The position numbers and the translations under genes were made by a program. The notes beneath the pieces were generated by a model that did no database searches, had not been told where the DNA came from, and saw only the letters and a program-made list of their open reading frames with translations. DNA of 64,000 nucleotides, taken from contig NZ_WNXY01000001.1 in assembly GCF_009733815.1 (NCBI RefSeq), positions 124,001 to 188,000 on the forward strand, written 5' to 3'. Source of the DNA: Pseudactinotalea suaedae. Lineage in GTDB: Bacteria; Actinomycetota; Actinomycetes; Actinomycetales; Beutenbergiaceae. Below, piece by piece: positions 32,086 through 41,788 of the stretch; within the stretch, counting starts at the first letter, position 1; each line of letters opens with the position of its first letter.

Positions 32086-34212
32086 TCAGACGCCCACCCG
32101 GTCGTCGGAGCGCTCGCGCAGTGTCGCGCGCACGCCGTCGACGACCTCCTCGACCCACGCCTCGATCTCCGCGTCGCTCGCCCGCGACGTCTCGCTGGGG
32201 CGGTAGCTCGCCGTCTCGACGGCCTCCACCAGGTGCGCCAGCGCGGCCGCTGTCTGCGGCGTGAGGTGCTCGGCGGCGTCCGCCGCGATGGCGCGCGGCG
32301 TTCTCGAGGGTGACACCTCGATCCCCAGGCGCTCGAGATAGCGCAGCACGTGCTCCCACCGTTCCCGCAGGTCGGTGCCCTGCAGCCGCGCGAACCTGCG
32401 GCCCAGCGCGCTCGCCACCCAGACGAGGCCGAGCAGCGCCAGCAGCGCCACCAGCCAGCCCGACCGATCGGCGCTCTCGCCCTCGGTCGAGCCCCCGGTG
32501 TCGGCGGTCGTGGAGGTCGGCGCCGCGCTCGAGGCGGCGGTCGGCAGCGCGGTGCTCGGCGCGGCCGTGGTCTGCTCGGTCGCGGGTGCTGTCGTCTCCG
32601 GCGCGTACTCGGGAGGCGGCCCGGCCTGGACACCCGGGGTCGGTTCGAACCGCACCCATCCGACTCCCTCGAAGAGCACCTGCGGCCACGCGTGCGCGTC
32701 GTGGGCGTCGACGACGACGGTCCCCTCGGCGCCGGCCTCGCCCGGCAGGAAGCCGACCGCGAGCCGGGCCGGCAGCCCCAAGGTGCGCGCCATCACGATC
32801 ATCGTGGTGGCGAACTGGACGCAGTAGCCGTGCCGGTCGTTGAGGAAGTCCCAGACCGCGTCGGGCGTCTCGGGAGCGGCGATCGAGGTCGAGTAGGTGA
32901 ACCGGGAGGGGTCGCGCAGATAGTTCTGCAGCGCCAGCAGCTGCGCGTAGGGCGTCTCTGCTCCCGCGTCGGCGACGATCTCGCGGGCCAGGTCGGCGAT
33001 GTCGGCCTGGTACCCGGTCTCGGGCACCTGCAGCAGCACCGGGTCCACGTCGGTCGCGGGCTGCAGCTGCGTGAGCGCGGCGCCGTCGAGGGTGCGGGGG
33101 AGCAGCGAGATGGCGTAGCTGACCTCACCACCGATGCGGGCCACCGCCTCGTCGGAGGCGGCGAGGTAGGCGACCTCGGCCGGGACCTCCAGCGACCGGG
33201 GCTCGCCCGGGAGCAGCAACCTGTCCTGGCCGAGGTTGGTCACGTCGACGTCGATGTCGATCGGCGTGCCGAGATCGACACCCTCCAAGGAGCTCGGCCA
33301 GAGCACCTGACCCTCGGCGGCGACCGCGTCCCCGGTGTCGCCGCGCACCCAGTCGCTGCCGGTGAACTCGGCCACCGTGTAGGCGTGCAACGGTCCGACG
33401 ACGGCGGGCTCGGCACCGGTGTAGCTGAAGAGATCGGTCGGCGTGTTGCGCACGAGGTCGTCGCGCAGGCCCAGGCCGAGGTCGAGGCGTGTGGTGCTGG
33501 AGCCGACCAGCTCGTAGAACGGGTGCACCCGGATCGGGACCGGGACCCGGAGCAGCAGCGGCGCCAGCACGGAGGCGCCCACGAGCACCGACGCCGTGAC
33601 CAGGATCGTGGCGCGCACCGCGGGCTGCCCGGGCCGCCGTCGATAGCGCGCGTCGTCCCGGGCCTGGATCGCGATGACCACCACGTAGGCCGCGGCCGCG
33701 GCCGTCAGGACACCGACGCTCACGGGTGAACCCAGCAGGATCGGGACCGCCCACAACGTGAGCATCGGCAGCCCGGACCACGCGGGAGCCCAGGCGCCGA
33801 TCGCCAGCATCTCCGCGAGGACGAACGCGACCAGCACGCCCATCGTGACGAGGAAGGCCACACCGTCGCCCTGGGTGAGCGGCGGGTAGGAGGAGCGCAT
33901 CTGCGCGAACGCCTCCGGGATCAGGTCGGCAGCCGCGCTGATCGTCGACGGCGTGGGCAGCACGCGCAGCAGCGCCTGATCGGGGAAGTACACGGCCGAG
34001 CTCGCGACCAGTCCGGCCACCAGCCCGCCCAGCGACGGCAGACCGGCCGACGGCGTCCGGGACCGCAGCAGCGTCGCGACCAGCCCGGCGGCACCGACGC
34101 AGACCAGCGTGCGAGGGACCCACACAACCGGCACCACGAGCGCCTGCAGCGCGAGCGCGCTCAGCAGCGTCATCACGAGCACGGCGGCGAGCGCGACCAG
34201 GCGGCGGCTCAT
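32086..34212 (-). CDS. TgpA-type transglutaminase-like membrane protein
   Basis: 708 residues. Five to six membrane spans in the first 200 residues (DUF3488 region), an external transglutaminase core with catalytic C464 in GYCVQFATTMIVMARTLG and His in VVDAHDAHAWPQV, then a Thr/Pro/Ala-rich linker at about 540-600, a last membrane span (SGWLVALLALLGLVWVASALG) and a cytosolic C-terminal domain (DUF4129-like, LERLGIEVSPSRTP). Third gene of a moxR-DUF58-tgpA unit; ATG 34212 overlaps the DUF58 stop. Probably acts on cell wall-exposed proteins; substrate unknown. Confidence 0.9.
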   Translation of the reverse strand: MSRRLVALAAVLVMTLLSALALQALVVPVVWVPRTLVCVGAAGLVATLLRSRTPSAGLPSLGGLVAGLVASSAVYFPDQALLRVLPTPSTISAAADLIPEAFAQMRSSYPPLTQGDGVAFLVTMGVLVAFVLAEMLAIGAWAPAWSGLPMLTLWAVPILLGSPVSVGVLTAAAAAYVVVIAIQARDDARYRRRPGQPAVRATILVTASVLVGASVLAPLLLRVPVPIRVHPFYELVGSSTTRLDLGLGLRDDLVRNTPTDLFSYTGAEPAVVGPLHAYTVAEFTGSDWVRGDTGDAVAAEGQVLWPSSLEGVDLGTPIDIDVDVTNLGQDRLLLPGEPRSLEVPAEVAYLAASDEAVARIGGEVSYAISLLPRTLDGAALTQLQPATDVDPVLLQVPETGYQADIADLAREIVADAGAETPYAQLLALQNYLRDPSRFTYSTSIAAPETPDAVWDFLNDRHGYCVQFATTMIVMARTLGLPARLAVGFLPGEAGAEGTVVVDAHDAHAWPQVLFEGVGWVRFEPTPGVQAGPPPEYAPETTAPATEQTTAAPSTALPTAASSAAPTSTTADTGGSTEGESADRSGWLVALLALLGLVWVASALGRRFARLQGTDLRERWEHVLRYLERLGIEVSPSRTPRAIAADAAEHLTPQTAAALAHLVEAVETASYRPSETSRASDAEIEAWVEEVVDGVRATLRERSDDRVGV

Positions 34213-35339
34213 CGCGCGACCTCCCGGATGCGCCAGCCCTCGTTGACCGGTCCGGCGCCGGGCGAGGTCGCGACCTGCCAGCCGGAGCGCTGGAGGCCGA
34301 CCACGATGTCTGCCGAGGTGTCGTCCGGATCGATCACGAGCGCCGTCGAGCGTTCCAGGCCACCCCCGGAGAGGACGGCCTCGCCCACCCCGGGTGCCGG
34401 CCGATCCAGCACCGCGATCACGCCGGCGGATGTCGATCGCTGCACGCTGCGCACCGCCGCCACACCGAGCTCGCCCGCCGGGGAGGCGAGGGCGAGCACG
34501 TCGAGCGCGTCGGCAGCCGAGCGGATCGGCATCTCCACCAGCTCGCCCTCGGCCACGGTGACCAGGCGCACCGCGAAGCGATCGTCCAGCAGCGCCACGG
34601 TGATCGACGCCGCGGCGGTCACGGCCCACTCGGCGATCTCGTCGGTGTGCTCGCTCAGCACCAGCAGCACGTCCAGGGCGTGGGTGGTCGTCGGCTCGTC
34701 GTGCCGCACCATCAGCTCGCCCTGGCGCGCCGTCGAGCGCCAGTGCACACGGTGGATGTCGTCGCCACGGCGGTACTCCCGCACCGTGAGGTCCTCGAGC
34801 GTCCGTTGCGGCAGCCCGGCCGGGATCGGGGCGGTCGCCTCGAGCGCCTGGGCGAGGACCTCGCCCTCGACAGGCTCCGTCCGCGGCCAGACGACGACGT
34901 CGGTCACGTCGCCGACCGGGGTGCGCCAGGAGGTGATCGCGAGCGGGTCCGACCGCTGCAGCATCGCCGGTCCGAGCTGCGCTCGTCCACGCGCCTGCGG
35001 CAGCACCCCGTAGCCGCGTGGGCCGCGGCTGCGCCTCCGCAGGCTCGAGGGCACACGCTCGCGCAGGGAGGACCACGGCGGCAGAGCCGCGCCGCTCGGG
35101 ACCAGGTCGACCGCACCCGGGGCGTCGACCTGCCAGGACGCCGGGTGAAGCGTCCGCGTCAGACCCCGGGGGCGAGCGAGGGCCCGGCTCGCCAGCGCCC
35201 ACGCCAGCGCGACGACCGGGATCGCGATCACGATCGCCGCGAGCCTCGCGGCGATCATCGACTGCATGGCCGCGGCCGCCGCGGCGAGCAGGGCCCCCGA
35301 GATCAGCAGCCCCCACCCGCGTGACGTGATGCTCATCAT
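34209..35339 (-). CDS. DUF58 domain protein
   Basis: 376 residues. Two membrane spans at the N-terminus (about 10-50), then the DUF58 signature YRRGDDIHRVHWRSTARQGELMVR at about 180-204 (read in parts) and a von Willebrand A-like region with LDVLLVLSE. DUF58 proteins pair with MoxR ATPases. ATG 35339 (an adjacent ATG is at 35336) after TGAGGTCG. Located between moxR (5 bp gap) and tgpA (4 bp overlap), so the three are one translation unit. Confidence 0.92.
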   Translation of the reverse strand: MMSITSRGWGLLISGALLAAAAAAMQSMIAARLAAIVIAIPVVALAWALASRALARPRGLTRTLHPASWQVDAPGAVDLVPSGAALPPWSSLRERVPSSLRRRSRGPRGYGVLPQARGRAQLGPAMLQRSDPLAITSWRTPVGDVTDVVVWPRTEPVEGEVLAQALEATAPIPAGLPQRTLEDLTVREYRRGDDIHRVHWRSTARQGELMVRHDEPTTTHALDVLLVLSEHTDEIAEWAVTAAASITVALLDDRFAVRLVTVAEGELVEMPIRSAADALDVLALASPAGELGVAAVRSVQRSTSAGVIAVLDRPAPGVGEAVLSGGGLERSTALVIDPDDTSADIVVGLQRSGWQVATSPGAGPVNEGWRIREVAR

Positions 35340-35344
35340 CGACC

Positions 35345-36295
<951 letters not shown>

Positions 36296-36554
36296 GAGTC
36301 GAAGGGTAGTGGGCGCGCGCGTCGCCGCGTCCCCCACTTCCCTCCACATCGGCCGTGCCGACGGCGCCCCCGGCGTCCTCGCGAGGCGCCGGGCGGCGCC
36401 GCGCGAGGCGGGCGTGCCCGGCTGGAGCGCCCGCAGCGGCGAGGTCGGCACACGCGAGCCGCGCGTTCGGTCGATTCCCTCCACACCGCACCACCGCGCT
36501 GACCTGCGAGTTCGGTCGAGATCGGGCGCGTTTCGTGCGCCGGATCCTGTCCTG
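36296..36554. other. moxR-mraZ intergenic region without a gene
   Basis: About 260 bp of GC-rich sequence with no ORF that has a ribosome binding site and coding character. It must hold the moxR promoter and the upstream part of the mraZ promoter; I see no strong repeat or terminator in it. Confidence 0.6.
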
Positions 36555-36590
36555 GGGGAGGAAAGTGGAGTAATGTGGTGGCAGCGGGAT
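36555..36590 (+). promoter_or_regulatory. MraZ operator: tandem repeats over the mraZ promoter
   Basis: GGGGAG-gaaa-GTGGAG-taat-GTGGTG-gcag-CGGGAT: repeats start at 36555, 36565, 36575 and 36585, a 10-bp phase as known for MraZ. TAATGT (36571-36576) between repeats is a good -10, so MraZ should repress the dcw cluster from here. Confidence 0.82.
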
Positions 36591-36643
36591 GAATCTGGCT
36601 GGCAGTGCATCCGCTCGGACGGCGCCGGAAGGGGGTGGGACAC

Positions 36644-37072
36644 GTGTTTCTTGGCACCTACGAGCCGCGGCTCGACGACAAGGGGCGGCTGATCCTGCCC
36701 GCGAAGTTCCGCGACCAGATGGCCGGCGGCATCGTGCTCACCCGCGGCCAGGAGCGCTGCCTCTACGCGTTCCCGCGCTCGGAGTTCGAGCAGATCCACG
36801 ACCAGCTCCGGCAGGCGCCCCTCACCTCCAAGCAGGCCCGCGACTACATGCGCGTGTTCCTCTCCGGCGCCACCGACGACGTGCCGGACCGCCAGGGGCG
36901 CGTGACGATCCCGGCGATCCTGCGCAAGTACGCCGGGCTCGAGCGCGACCTCGCCGTCATCGGGTCCGGCTCCAAGGTCGAGATCTGGGACGCGACCGCC
37001 TGGGACGACTACCTGCGGGCGCAGGAGGACTCCTACGCACAGATCACGGACGAGGTGGTGCCCGGTCTCTAG
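36644..37072 (+). CDS. mraZ: Transcriptional regulator MraZ
   Basis: 142 residues with two SpoVT/AbrB-like repeats: [22 protein letters not shown] at the N-terminus (read in parts) and [20 protein letters not shown] in the second half. MraZ forms rings and represses the dcw promoter by binding phased repeats, which are visible 54-90 bp upstream. GTG 36644 follows GGGGGTGGGACAC. First gene of the dcw cluster; 186 bp with a hairpin separates it from rsmH. Confidence 0.96.
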   Translation: MFLGTYEPRLDDKGRLILPAKFRDQMAGGIVLTRGQERCLYAFPRSEFEQIHDQLRQAPLTSKQARDYMRVFLSGATDDVPDRQGRVTIPAILRKYAGLERDLAVIGSGSKVEIWDATAWDDYLRAQEDSYAQITDEVVPGL

Positions 37073-37106
37073 CCGTCTACCTCCGCACGACGAGGTCTCT
37101 CACCGA

Positions 37107-37137
37107 AGCTCTGGCGCACTTCCCCGGCGCCAGAGCT
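37107..37137 (+). terminator. Perfect 11-bp stem-loop between mraZ and rsmH
   Basis: AGCTCTGGCGC (37107-37117) pairs with GCGCCAGAGCT (37127-37137) around a 9-nt loop. No T-tract follows. It may attenuate read-through from mraZ or protect the mraZ message. Confidence 0.7.
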
Positions 37138-37258
37138 CCCCGGGGGGAGTCCTGGTCGGGCGGCGGAGGGGCCCCCCGACCAACCACTCCGCACGACCGC
37201 ACCACCCATCCCCAGCCGTACCCGACCACCCGCCGGCCCGATCGAGCAGGACCACACC

Positions 37259-38272
37259 GTGCAGCAGCAGCCAGAGCAGCCAGCGAGCAGGGACACAGCG
37301 TCCCTGCACGTGCCGGTGCTCGCCGAGCGCTGCATCGAGCTGCTGGGGCCGGCGCTGGTGCCGAGCCCGGAGCACCCGCAGCCGGTGCTGGTCGACGCCA
37401 CGCTCGGGCTCGGCGGTCACAGCGAGCTGGTGCTGGAGCGGTTCGACGGCGTGCGCGTCATCGGCATCGACCGCGACCCCGCCGCGCTGCAGCTCGCGGG
37501 GGAGCGGCTCGCCCGGTTCGGCGACCGCTTCGTGGCCGCGCACGCCACCTACGACCAGATCAGGGACGTGCTTGCCGAGCACACCGATCACGGGCGCGCC
37601 CAGGCGGTGCTGATGGATCTCGGTGTCTCCTCGATGCAGCTCGACGTCGCCGACCGCGGCTTCGCCTACGCGCAGGACGGCCCGCTCGACATGCGGATGG
37701 ACACCAGCACCGGCATCACGGCCGCCGAGCTGCTCGCGCAGGCATCCGAGCGCGAGCTCCGACGCATCCTGCTCAGCTACGGCGAGGAGAAGTTCGCGGG
37801 CCGGATCGTCTCGGCGATCGTCGCCCGCCGCGACACCGACCCGGTGGTGCGGACCGCTCAGCTCGCCGACCTCGTGCGGGACTCGATCCCCGCCGCTGCT
37901 CGGCGGCGCGGCGGCAACCCCGCCAAGCGCACCTTCCAGGCGCTGCGGATCGCCGTCAACGCCGAGCTCGAGGTGCTGGCGCACGCGGTCCCCGAGGCGA
38001 TCGCGGCGGTCACCGTCGGCGGCCGCCTCGTGGTGATGGCCTACCAGTCGCTCGAGGACCGCATCGTCAAGCGGGCCTTCGCGGCCGGTGCCACCTCCCG
38101 CACCCCGCCCGGGATCCCGGTCGAGCTCCCCGAGCACCGGCCCTACCTGCGGCTGCTGACCCACGGCGCCGAGGTCGCCACGGAGTCCGAGCAGGCGGCG
38201 AACCCCCGATCCACCTCGGTGCGTCTGCGTGCGGCCGAGATCACCCGCGACCGCGAGGAGAAGGCAGCATGA
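37259..38272 (+). CDS. rsmH: 16S rRNA (cytosine1402-N4)-methyltransferase RsmH (MraW)
   Basis: 337 residues. SAM motif VDATLGLGGHSELVLE at about 43-58, FDRDP-like VIGIDRDPAAL, MDLGVSSMQLD and the RGFAYAQDGPLDMRMD segment all match RsmH. Methylates C1402 in the decoding centre. GTG 37259 chosen from the conserved HVPVLAERC start about 18 residues in; no strong ribosome binding site is seen. Overlaps ftsL by ATGA, starting the tightly packed part of the cluster. Confidence 0.96.
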   Translation: MQQQPEQPASRDTASLHVPVLAERCIELLGPALVPSPEHPQPVLVDATLGLGGHSELVLERFDGVRVIGIDRDPAALQLAGERLARFGDRFVAAHATYDQIRDVLAEHTDHGRAQAVLMDLGVSSMQLDVADRGFAYAQDGPLDMRMDTSTGITAAELLAQASERELRRILLSYGEEKFAGRIVSAIVARRDTDPVVRTAQLADLVRDSIPAAARRRGGNPAKRTFQALRIAVNAELEVLAHAVPEAIAAVTVGGRLVVMAYQSLEDRIVKRAFAAGATSRTPPGIPVELPEHRPYLRLLTHGAEVATESEQAANPRSTSVRLRAAEITRDREEKAA

Positions 38273-38682
38273 GCGCGATGCCGTTGCGGGCACCGGCCCG
38301 TCCCGCCCGCCCGTCCGCACAGCCGTCGTGGCGACCGCGGCTGCGGCTCGTCCGCGCACCCGCCCAGGCGCGGTCGCGGCTGCCCTTCCTGCTGCTGTGC
38401 ACCGCGATCCTCGGCGGCGCCATGCTCGGCGCGCTCGCCCTGAACACCCTGATGGCGACCACCGCGTACACGATCAGCGAGCGGCAGGTGGAGCTGGCCC
38501 AGCTCACCCAGACCGAGCAGATCCTCTCGGACCGGTTCGTGGAGATGTCCTCACCCACGCAACTCGCCGTCGCGGCTACCGGGCTCGGGATGGTTCCTGC
38601 GGAAGGCTTGAGCTACATCCACCTCGAGGACGGCAGCATCACCGGACCCGCGGCGGAGCTCGTCGCCGAACCGGAGGACTGA
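38269..38682 (+). CDS. ftsL: FtsL-like septum protein
   Basis: 137 residues: a basic, Pro-rich cytosolic N-terminus of about 40 residues, one membrane span at about 43-66 (LPFLLLCTAILGGAMLGALALNTL in part), then a short coiled-coil (ERQVELAQLTQTEQILSDRF in part) and the tail LGMVPAEGLSYIHLEDGSI. That build and the position between rsmH and ftsI identify FtsL, which links the FtsQ/FtsB complex to FtsW-FtsI. Sequence conservation in FtsL is always low, so the call leans on topology and context. Confidence 0.82.
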   Translation: MSAMPLRAPARPARPSAQPSWRPRLRLVRAPAQARSRLPFLLLCTAILGGAMLGALALNTLMATTAYTISERQVELAQLTQTEQILSDRFVEMSSPTQLAVAATGLGMVPAEGLSYIHLEDGSITGPAAELVAEPED

Positions 38683-38689
38683 GTCGCGC

Positions 38690-40549
38690 GTGGCAGCCAA
38701 CGAGCACCGGGGCAAGCAGCGGCGAGCGGCGCGGCCGACGCCACCCAGGCCGAGCGCCGCGAAGAAGCAGGTCCGGCACGACAAGCGGCAGAACGTGATC
38801 CTGTCGATCGTGCTCGCGATCTCGGCGGTCTTCGCGGGCCGGCTGGTCTACGTCCAGACCATCGCCGGCCCGGCCCTCGCGGAGACCGCGACCGAGGCGC
38901 GCAGCTTCACGAGCCTGCTCGTGGCCCCGCGCGGGGAGATCCTCGACGCCGGCGGCAACGTGCTCGCCACCTCGGTCTCCACCTACAACCTCATCCTCGA
39001 CCTCGACCTGGTGCCCACCTACGTGCTCAAGGACGACGAGGGCAACGTGATCGGCCGCGGCGCCACGGCGCTCGCCCAGCAGCTCGCGCCGATCCTCGGG
39101 CTCAGCGTCAACGAGCTCGGCGCCCGGCTCGTCGGCGACCCGGGCACCACGCAGGGTCGCAAGTACTTCGTGCTCGCACGTGAGGTCAGCGCCGAGGTCC
39201 GGCAACAGGTCGCAGCGCTCAAGATCCCGGGCTTCTCCGACGAGGCCAACAACACCCGCACCTATCCGAACGGGACCGTGGCGGGGCCGCTGCTCGGCTG
39301 GGTCAACGCCGAGGGCGACGGCACCACGGGCATCGAGTCGGTGTACGGAGGCCTGCTCACCGGCACCGACGGCGAGCAGACCTACGAGCTCGGCGCAGCC
39401 GGTCAGCTGATCCCGACCGGCAGCCGCTCGGAGACCCCCGCGGTGCCGGGGTGCGACATCCACCTCACGATCGACCTCGACATCCAGTACAACGCCGAGA
39501 AGGTCATCACCGAGGCGGTGAACAAGTACGGAGCCGAGTGGGGCGCGGTCGTCGTGATGGACACCGAGACCGGCCGGCTGCTCGCGCTCGCCGACTCCAA
39601 CCCCTACGACCCGGCCGACCCGCCCACGCACCGACTCGGCGTCGACGGCCAGATGCTCTCGCCCGCCCTGCAGGCCTCCTACGAGCCCGGCTCCACGGGC
39701 AAGGTGCTCACGGTGCTGTCCGCGCTCGAGGAGGGCGTGATCACGCCGTCGAGCGTCATCGAGGACCCGTACCGGATGACGATCGACGGGCAGACCTTCC
39801 GCGACCACACCGAGCACCCCGACCAGCTGCTCTACCCGGCGGGCGTGCTGGCCGAGTCCGCGAACACCGGCACGGTCAACATCGGCAACCTGATGAGCGA
39901 CCAGACCCGCTACGAGTACATGCAGCGGATGGGCTGGACCACCAGCCCGGGGCTGAACATGAACGAGTCCAGCGGCCAGCTGCGCCCGCCGCAGGAGTGG
40001 GACGGCCGCACCCGCTTCACCACGATGTTCGGCCAGGGCCTGGCCGTCTCGTTGCTGCAGAACACCGGCGTGTTCAACACGATCGGCAACCAGGGCATGC
40101 ACGTCGACCCGGTGCTCGTCGACGGCTGGACCTGCGACGGCGCCTTCGTGCCGAACGAGACGTCCGACCCGGTCCAGGTGGTCTCGCCCGAGAGCTCGGC
40201 GACGATGATCCGCATGCTCGAGTCCGTCGTGGGCGACGGCGGCACCGGTGAGCGTGCCGAGGTCGAGGGCTACCGGGTCGCCGGCAAGACCGGTACGGCG
40301 CAGACCGCCGACGGCGCGGGCGGCATCACCGCGACGACCGCCTCGTTCGTCGGGGTCGCCCCGGCGGACGATCCGCAGATCACGGTCGGCGTCGTCATCT
40401 ACAAGCCCACCTCCGGCTTCTTCGGTGGCACGATCGCCGCTCCCGTGTTCCACGACGTGGCGGCGTTCACGCTCCCGGATCTCGGGATCGCTCCTTCCGG
40501 GGAGCCCGCGGACCCGTTCCCGCTCGCACCCGAGCAGGACCAGGGCTGA
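38690..40549 (+). CDS. ftsI: Penicillin-binding protein, septal transpeptidase FtsI
   Basis: 619 residues. A basic N-terminus, one membrane anchor at about 36-55, a pedestal domain, then the class B transpeptidase: active site S335-T-G-K338, S390-A-N392 and K533-T-G535. It crosslinks septal peptidoglycan with FtsW. GTG 38690, 7 bp after ftsL. The final 20 residues are Pro/Glu-rich. The next gene has its own predicted promoter 50 bp downstream. Confidence 0.96.
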   Translation: MAANEHRGKQRRAARPTPPRPSAAKKQVRHDKRQNVILSIVLAISAVFAGRLVYVQTIAGPALAETATEARSFTSLLVAPRGEILDAGGNVLATSVSTYNLILDLDLVPTYVLKDDEGNVIGRGATALAQQLAPILGLSVNELGARLVGDPGTTQGRKYFVLAREVSAEVRQQVAALKIPGFSDEANNTRTYPNGTVAGPLLGWVNAEGDGTTGIESVYGGLLTGTDGEQTYELGAAGQLIPTGSRSETPAVPGCDIHLTIDLDIQYNAEKVITEAVNKYGAEWGAVVVMDTETGRLLALADSNPYDPADPPTHRLGVDGQMLSPALQASYEPGSTGKVLTVLSALEEGVITPSSVIEDPYRMTIDGQTFRDHTEHPDQLLYPAGVLAESANTGTVNIGNLMSDQTRYEYMQRMGWTTSPGLNMNESSGQLRPPQEWDGRTRFTTMFGQGLAVSLLQNTGVFNTIGNQGMHVDPVLVDGWTCDGAFVPNETSDPVQVVSPESSATMIRMLESVVGDGGTGERAEVEGYRVAGKTGTAQTADGAGGITATTASFVGVAPADDPQITVGVVIYKPTSGFFGGTIAAPVFHDVAAFTLPDLGIAPSGEPADPFPLAPEQDQG

Positions 40550-40587
40550 CGCCCGTCCACCCTCCCCAGACCTTCACGACGAACGGG

Positions 40588-40593
40588 TAGATT
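40588..40593 (+). promoter_or_regulatory. Probable -10 element of the MurE-like gene
   Basis: TAGATT 7 nt before ATG 40601, giving a leaderless transcript inside the dcw cluster. It could also drive murF to ftsQ. Confidence 0.45.
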
Positions 40594-40600
40594 CGCGCAC

Positions 40601-41788
40601 ATGAGCACCCCGGCCAGCCCTGACGACGTCCGGCGCACCTTCGCCGTCCTCGGCAGCACCGGCAAGGCCACCACCTGCTACCTGCTCGACCACGTCGCTG
40701 CCGCCCTCGGGCGGAGCACCGCGATCTTCAGCACGGTCGAGCTCAAGGTCGGTTCCGAGCGCGCCCCGGTCGAGCGGGACACCCAGCCCGACATCGCCGC
40801 GCTGCTCCGGCGAGCCGACGAGGCCCGTATCGACGACACCATCGTCGAGCTGCGCTGGCACGAGCTGTCCACCGGCGCGGCGCAGGGCCGGCATATCGAT
40901 GTCGCGGCCTTCACGCACCTCGACCCCGCGGTCGAGGGCGATCGCTACGAGGAGCACCTCGCCCAGATCGAGGCGGTCCTGACCGCCGCCGGGCGTGCGC
41001 TCGTCCTCGTCGACGACCAGGCCGGCGTCGAGCTCGCTCGTCGCGTCCCCGGTGCGATCACCGTGGGCAGCCTGCCGCACGACCAGGACGCCGACTGGCA
41101 GATCAGCATCAACGCCGCCCGCGCGGACCACATCGAGTTCACCCTCACGCACCGCACCGGTCGCAGCGTCTCGACCGCCCTGTGGATCCCCACGCGCTTC
41201 TCGGTCGGCTACGCCGCGCTCGCGCTGGCGTCGGTGATGGAGACCGGCGTCCTGGGCAGCACGATCGCGCACGTGCTCCCGCACGGTCTGCGCCCCGTCG
41301 TGCCCGGCCGCATCGAGCGCGTCGCGGACCGCCCCCGGGTCATCGTCGACATCGCGCACAACCCCGCACGGCTCAGCCGCGCGCTGCTGCCGCTGCGCAA
41401 GACCACCAAGGGCAAGCTCATCGTGGTGCTGTCGGCTCGTGCGAGCGACGACCCCGAGACCCGACGCGCGATCGGACGCGCCGCTGCTGCGGCCGCCCAC
41501 TCGATCGTGGTCACCGACGACGACTACGGGATCGACGACGACCCGGCAGCGGTGCGCGCCGACGTGCTCGCCGCCGCCCGCGAGGCCGGCGCCACCAGCC
41601 TGACCGAGGTCTCACCGCGCCGCGCCGCGATCCGCGCCGCGGTGGCGCTGGCGGGCCGTGACGACACCGTGCTGGTGGCGGGGCGCGGTCACCTGACCTC
41701 GATCCTGGTCGCCGGCGAGCGCGAGCACCTCGACGACCGCGAGGAGGTGCGTGCCGGCATCGCCCAGCGGCACGCGGCTGCCGGATGA
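40601..41788 (+). CDS. MurE-like Mur ligase lacking the UDP-substrate domain, degenerate P-loop
   Basis: 395 residues in the place of murE. It begins almost at the ATP-binding domain: G18-S-T-G-K-A-T-T25 aligns with the Mur GTNGKTTT loop but has Ala where the magnesium-binding Thr is expected. FTHLDPAVEGDRYEEHL, LWIPTRFSVGYAALALASV and IVDIAHNPARLSRALL follow the MurE central and C-terminal domains, and VTDDDYGIDDDPAAVRADVL occupies the place of the VTDDNPRSEDP motif, with the DNPR specificity box changed to DDYG. The N-terminal domain of about 90-100 residues that binds UDP-MurNAc-dipeptide is absent. So a normal MurE reaction is doubtful. Stop overlaps murF. Confidence 0.85.
   Translation: MSTPASPDDVRRTFAVLGSTGKATTCYLLDHVAAALGRSTAIFSTVELKVGSERAPVERDTQPDIAALLRRADEARIDDTIVELRWHELSTGAAQGRHIDVAAFTHLDPAVEGDRYEEHLAQIEAVLTAAGRALVLVDDQAGVELARRVPGAITVGSLPHDQDADWQISINAARADHIEFTLTHRTGRSVSTALWIPTRFSVGYAALALASVMETGVLGSTIAHVLPHGLRPVVPGRIERVADRPRVIVDIAHNPARLSRALLPLRKTTKGKLIVVLSARASDDPETRRAIGRAAAAAAHSIVVTDDDYGIDDDPAAVRADVLAAAREAGATSLTEVSPRRAAIRAAVALAGRDDTVLVAGRGHLTSILVAGEREHLDDREEVRAGIAQRHAAAG

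Noticed and set aside
34213-35316. Upstream extension of the tgpA reading frame across the DUF58 gene
   Set aside because: The DUF58 frame has clear motifs; the tgpA frame becomes low-complexity before ATG 34212.
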